From assembly GCA_027576995.1 (NCBI GenBank), contig JANBQC010000456.1, forward strand, positions 1-23,255: DNA of 23,255 bases. Direction: 5' to 3'. Below the pieces are notes generated by a model. The model did no database searches and was not told the origin of the DNA. It saw nothing but the letters and a program-made list of their open reading frames with translations. Positions 20,890 through 23,255 of the stretch are shown here, piece after piece (positions within the stretch are counted from its first letter, which is position 1; every line of letters starts with the position of its first letter). The position numbers and the translations under genes are program-made. This stretch comes from Dimargaris cristalligena (lineage: Eukaryota > Kickxellomycota > Dimargaritomycetes > Dimargaritales > Dimargaritaceae).

Positions 20890-21217
20890 CTTCAGGCTGA
20901 TCCACGGTGGCTGGCTCGAGGGGCGGATGGCCGGCGGTAACTCTGGTGCGGGACGAGTCCTGAGAATAATCTAAGGTGGAGCTGGGTTGACCTCCATCAA
21001 GTGATGTCGACAAATGCGCAGCCCCAGTCAGAACCGTGGAGGCAGGAGACGAGGAGGGGTTATGGGAAGGACTGTCACTTTCCGGTTGCGGCTGCACCTG
21101 GTGGGAAGCCGTCTCCGTGGGTGGCGTACTACCACCCACCATATCTGTCGCAGATAGGGTAGGGGATGAGTCAATGGAGATGGGGTCGGGGGGACTCTGT
21201 GGGTGGGTTTTGGCCAT
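20890..21217 (-). CDS. Orphan Ser/Pro/Thr-rich exon with a strong splice donor
   Basis: From the ATG at 21217 the minus strand encodes about 109 disordered residues rich in Ser, Pro, Thr and Gln, ending in DQPEG at a GTAAGT donor (20889-20884), phase 1. Without splicing the frame runs 21 codons further to a stop at 20825. I do not recognise a domain. A compatible acceptor (TCGTTAG, exon from about 19993) would fuse it in frame to the P5B ATPase ahead of its MGQRR start, through an intron of about 900 nt. Alternatively it is the first exon of a separate gene whose other exons I could not find; an exon candidate near 20750 is out of phase. Composition and tail-like character resemble the N-terminus of the ATPase. 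Confidence 0.35.
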
Positions 21218-22924
21218 TCAGGTTACTGGAGTATTTTTGCGAGTCCGGGCACCCTGTGCTTGAGTGTTGTCGATTCGAACGTTATTATTCAGAAATGGCT
21301 AGACCAGCGAATGGGATTAGGCAGCGGGTAGCCACAATAATTATTAATTGAGAAAGTGGTGGGGTAGATCAGGACCGATTACCGGGATCAAGTGGCGATA
21401 GAAGGGGATGATAGTGGGTGGAGGGCGGATGGGAAAGGGCAAGCGGCGGATACTTGATAGCTGGGCGATTCCAACCAAACAGCCGGACACCATGAAGAAT
21501 TGGAAAGGGGGGGAATGCCTGGTCGCTGGGGAACTTCAGGGAGGAATTATATAGGGGAGGTGTATTGCCAGGGTGGCTGGGTATGTTTTATATCTAAACG
21601 TAAATCTGTGCAGCAGCTTATTGATGCCCTCGGCTGTTAAATGGAGGGACCCGATACACACTGATCACACAGGCTGCAAAATAGATGACAGATTTAGCGC
21701 AGTCAATGAATGAAGGAGAAACGCTAAATGATCAGGAGGAATTGTAACAAAGAGTATAATCTAAATCACGGGGTCCGTGGGGGCGAAAGGGGCGGTAAAG
21801 GAAAAATAAAAAATAGTGTAGACTTAAGTAAGCGCAATATTCGGCTATAAATAAACGAGCAAACAGGAATTGATTAGGACGCAGGGTCATAGATTGTGAA
21901 CCGCACAATTGGGTTACGGGGATTTAATTATAAGGTTAAGTTCAGGGAGTGTAAACAAGAGTATGATCTACCAAATTCGTAAGATGCAATTTGCTGGGAT
22001 TGCTTACGTCACAACGCTTTTCTTCGGAAATTCAACGTACGAAATTAATATATAAATATGGCAGCCCCACGGAATCGACGAAGCTGAGGTAGTTGGGCGT
22101 ACAGTTACGCCGCATACAGAAGAGGCAGGCCGAGATGGTTTAGGGCTAGAGCTAGAGCAAAGTAGGGCGGGGTTGATTTCTCTCGAACCCTGGTGTGAAG
22201 GAGGAGGAGGGGGGTCAGGGGCGGAGAATTATACCGAAGAGGCCCGTCTATATGCCAGTTGACCCAAAGTGTCGCATTGGTTTCAGCAATAAAAGAGACT
22301 GGGACTAGCGATGAAGGATAATTAGAAGAACGGTAAGGACGAGTTTAAGAGTAATAAGAGTCGGTTAAAGAAAATAGCAAAAGAAGAGAGAGCGGAGACA
22401 AGAAGGAGATTTAAGGGGGGAGGCCCGGATATAACCCACGCAAAGTGCATATAAGCAGCGAACCCCAATCAGCGCATATAGAAAGAGAGAGACGGCGGAC
22501 CGGCATGTACGCCCCAGTTGCAGGTTGGGGAGGATTATTGGCGATGGAAATGGCAGCCGTGTAATTAATTAATCGGCCGGACTGGCTAAGAGCGTAAAAA
22601 AAGGCTTGCTGGGGGGAGATGTCCGCGGCTGGTCGGTCAAGCGATATATTATTTGATTAGGCGGATTCCAATGAGAGGAAAGGGAGTGTTTCGGAGCCAC
22701 CTGTCTGGATCCTCTCGGTGAATGGTGAAAAAAAAGTCGTTCTTTCAGACCACCCCAACCAGCAAACGCCTTGGCTAGGCGCTTAAATAGCATTGTTTGA
22801 GGCATCTCCTATTGATTGGGGAACAGTAGTAGTAGTAGTAGTGTTCATATACAAGCGGGAGAGGAGGAAGAGGAGGGAGGAAGTCGTTGATGTAGTAATA
22901 TATTGGAAGAATAGGTTCCTCCCG
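21218..22924. other. Purine-rich (+) upstream region, no gene seen
   Basis: Long stretches such as 22310-22410 are rich in A and G on the + strand, hence pyrimidine-rich on the minus strand, which fits promoter and leader DNA of minus-strand genes. A TATA-like GATATAAAAC lies on the minus strand near 21585-21594. An (AGT)6 microsatellite sits at 22825-22842. The open frame at 22805-22569 (-) starts with ATG but shows no family motif. Confidence 0.4.
22825..22842. repeat. (AGT)6 microsatellite
   Basis: Six AGT units. Confidence 0.85.
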
Positions 22925-23083
22925 TTACGGCCATGGTGGCACCGAAGCGAAACTGCGGGCTGACGGTTGGTTATCCCAATGCTGCGTCCAACAGTGGTCG
23001 CCAACTCTGGACCATTGATCGGGCGTACAGGCGTTACCTTCACCCGATATACATTGCCACTCCGTTGCTTGATTTTCTTCCAT
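22925..23083 (-). CDS. Possible partial gene: short Cys/Trp-rich frame
   Basis: The DNA from about 22930 to 23145 is GC-richer than its surroundings. On the minus strand, a frame with ATG at 23083 in good context encodes 52 residues with three Trp-rich and Cys-rich segments (WQCISGEGNAC, DQW, DHCWTQHW), a pattern seen in small extracellular or carbohydrate-binding domains. The frame is also open upstream of the ATG to about 23150. No signal peptide is seen, and two other frames are open over the same bases, so the reading is uncertain. If real, it may be one exon of a gene that continues beyond the window or through introns I could not place. Confidence 0.2.
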   Translation of the reverse strand: MEENQATEWQCISGEGNACTPDQWSRVGDHCWTQHWDNQPSARSFASVPPWP

Positions 23084-23255
23084 GGCCACATTCCCCTCGC
23101 TGCTGCAGGCCGCGGTTTCGGATAAAGGTGGTGGTGGACATGTAATGGAAGGGGAGGGATATTAAGGGAAACTTGATTTGAAATCACCCTAACCCTCCCC
23201 CCGCCCGTTGCCACTCCAGGGGCCCTTCCCACACCACCCAGGTGGTCAAGGATAT

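Noticed and set aside
18592..21275. GATTCGAAC-like strings as tRNA TpsiC arms
   Set aside because: Occurrences at about 18592 and 21270 lack matching acceptor and anticodon stems; the first is inside the ATPase coding sequence.

Overview
The window reads as nuclear DNA of a filamentous fungus, possibly an early-diverging lineage; the phylum is a guess. Genes have GT-AG introns of about 245-380 nt with near-consensus GTAAGT donors, and the recognisable proteins (a YLR126C-type glutamine amidotransferase, a secreted M28 leucine aminopeptidase, a P5B ATPase of the Ypk9/ATP13A2 family) are typical fungal housekeeping or secreted proteins. I see no tRNA, rRNA or CRISPR.

Layout. Bases 1 to about 5,880 form an AT-rich block that is strikingly poor in CpG. 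It holds a complete solo LTR (2591-3188) with a perfect 5-bp target duplication, and a minus-strand pseudogene (about 5740-3815) whose ten internal stops can all be explained as C-to-T changes of Gln or Arg codons. CpG density jumps at about 5,880, close to the TATA box of that pseudogene. From there to about 9.2 kb the DNA is CpG-normal but carries no convincing gene. It does carry a short diverged copy (7333-7383) of a piece of the pseudogene.

The gene-rich half starts at 9.4 kb. A glutamine amidotransferase (9674-11189, +) has three exons, the middle one only 21 nt. An intronless secreted aminopeptidase follows (12134-13474, +), preceded by a leader of 75 nt without a single G. Convergent to it lies a P5B cation/polyamine ATPase (19974-15027, -) with three exons, one of 53-59 nt, giving a protein of about 1,477 residues. 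Upstream of it on the same strand is an orphan Ser/Pro-rich exon (21217-20890) that is either another gene or an alternative first exon. The right end (21.2-23.25 kb) is mostly purine-rich on the + strand and ends in a GC-richer island with a short Cys/Trp-rich minus-strand frame of unknown status.

The genes do not form an obvious pathway. The aminopeptidase and the ATPase both fit nutrient acquisition or vacuolar homeostasis, but nothing in the layout shows co-regulation. The most unusual material is the mutation-scarred left block with its unrecognised pseudogene family, and the microexon-containing gene models, which simple gene callers would probably get wrong.
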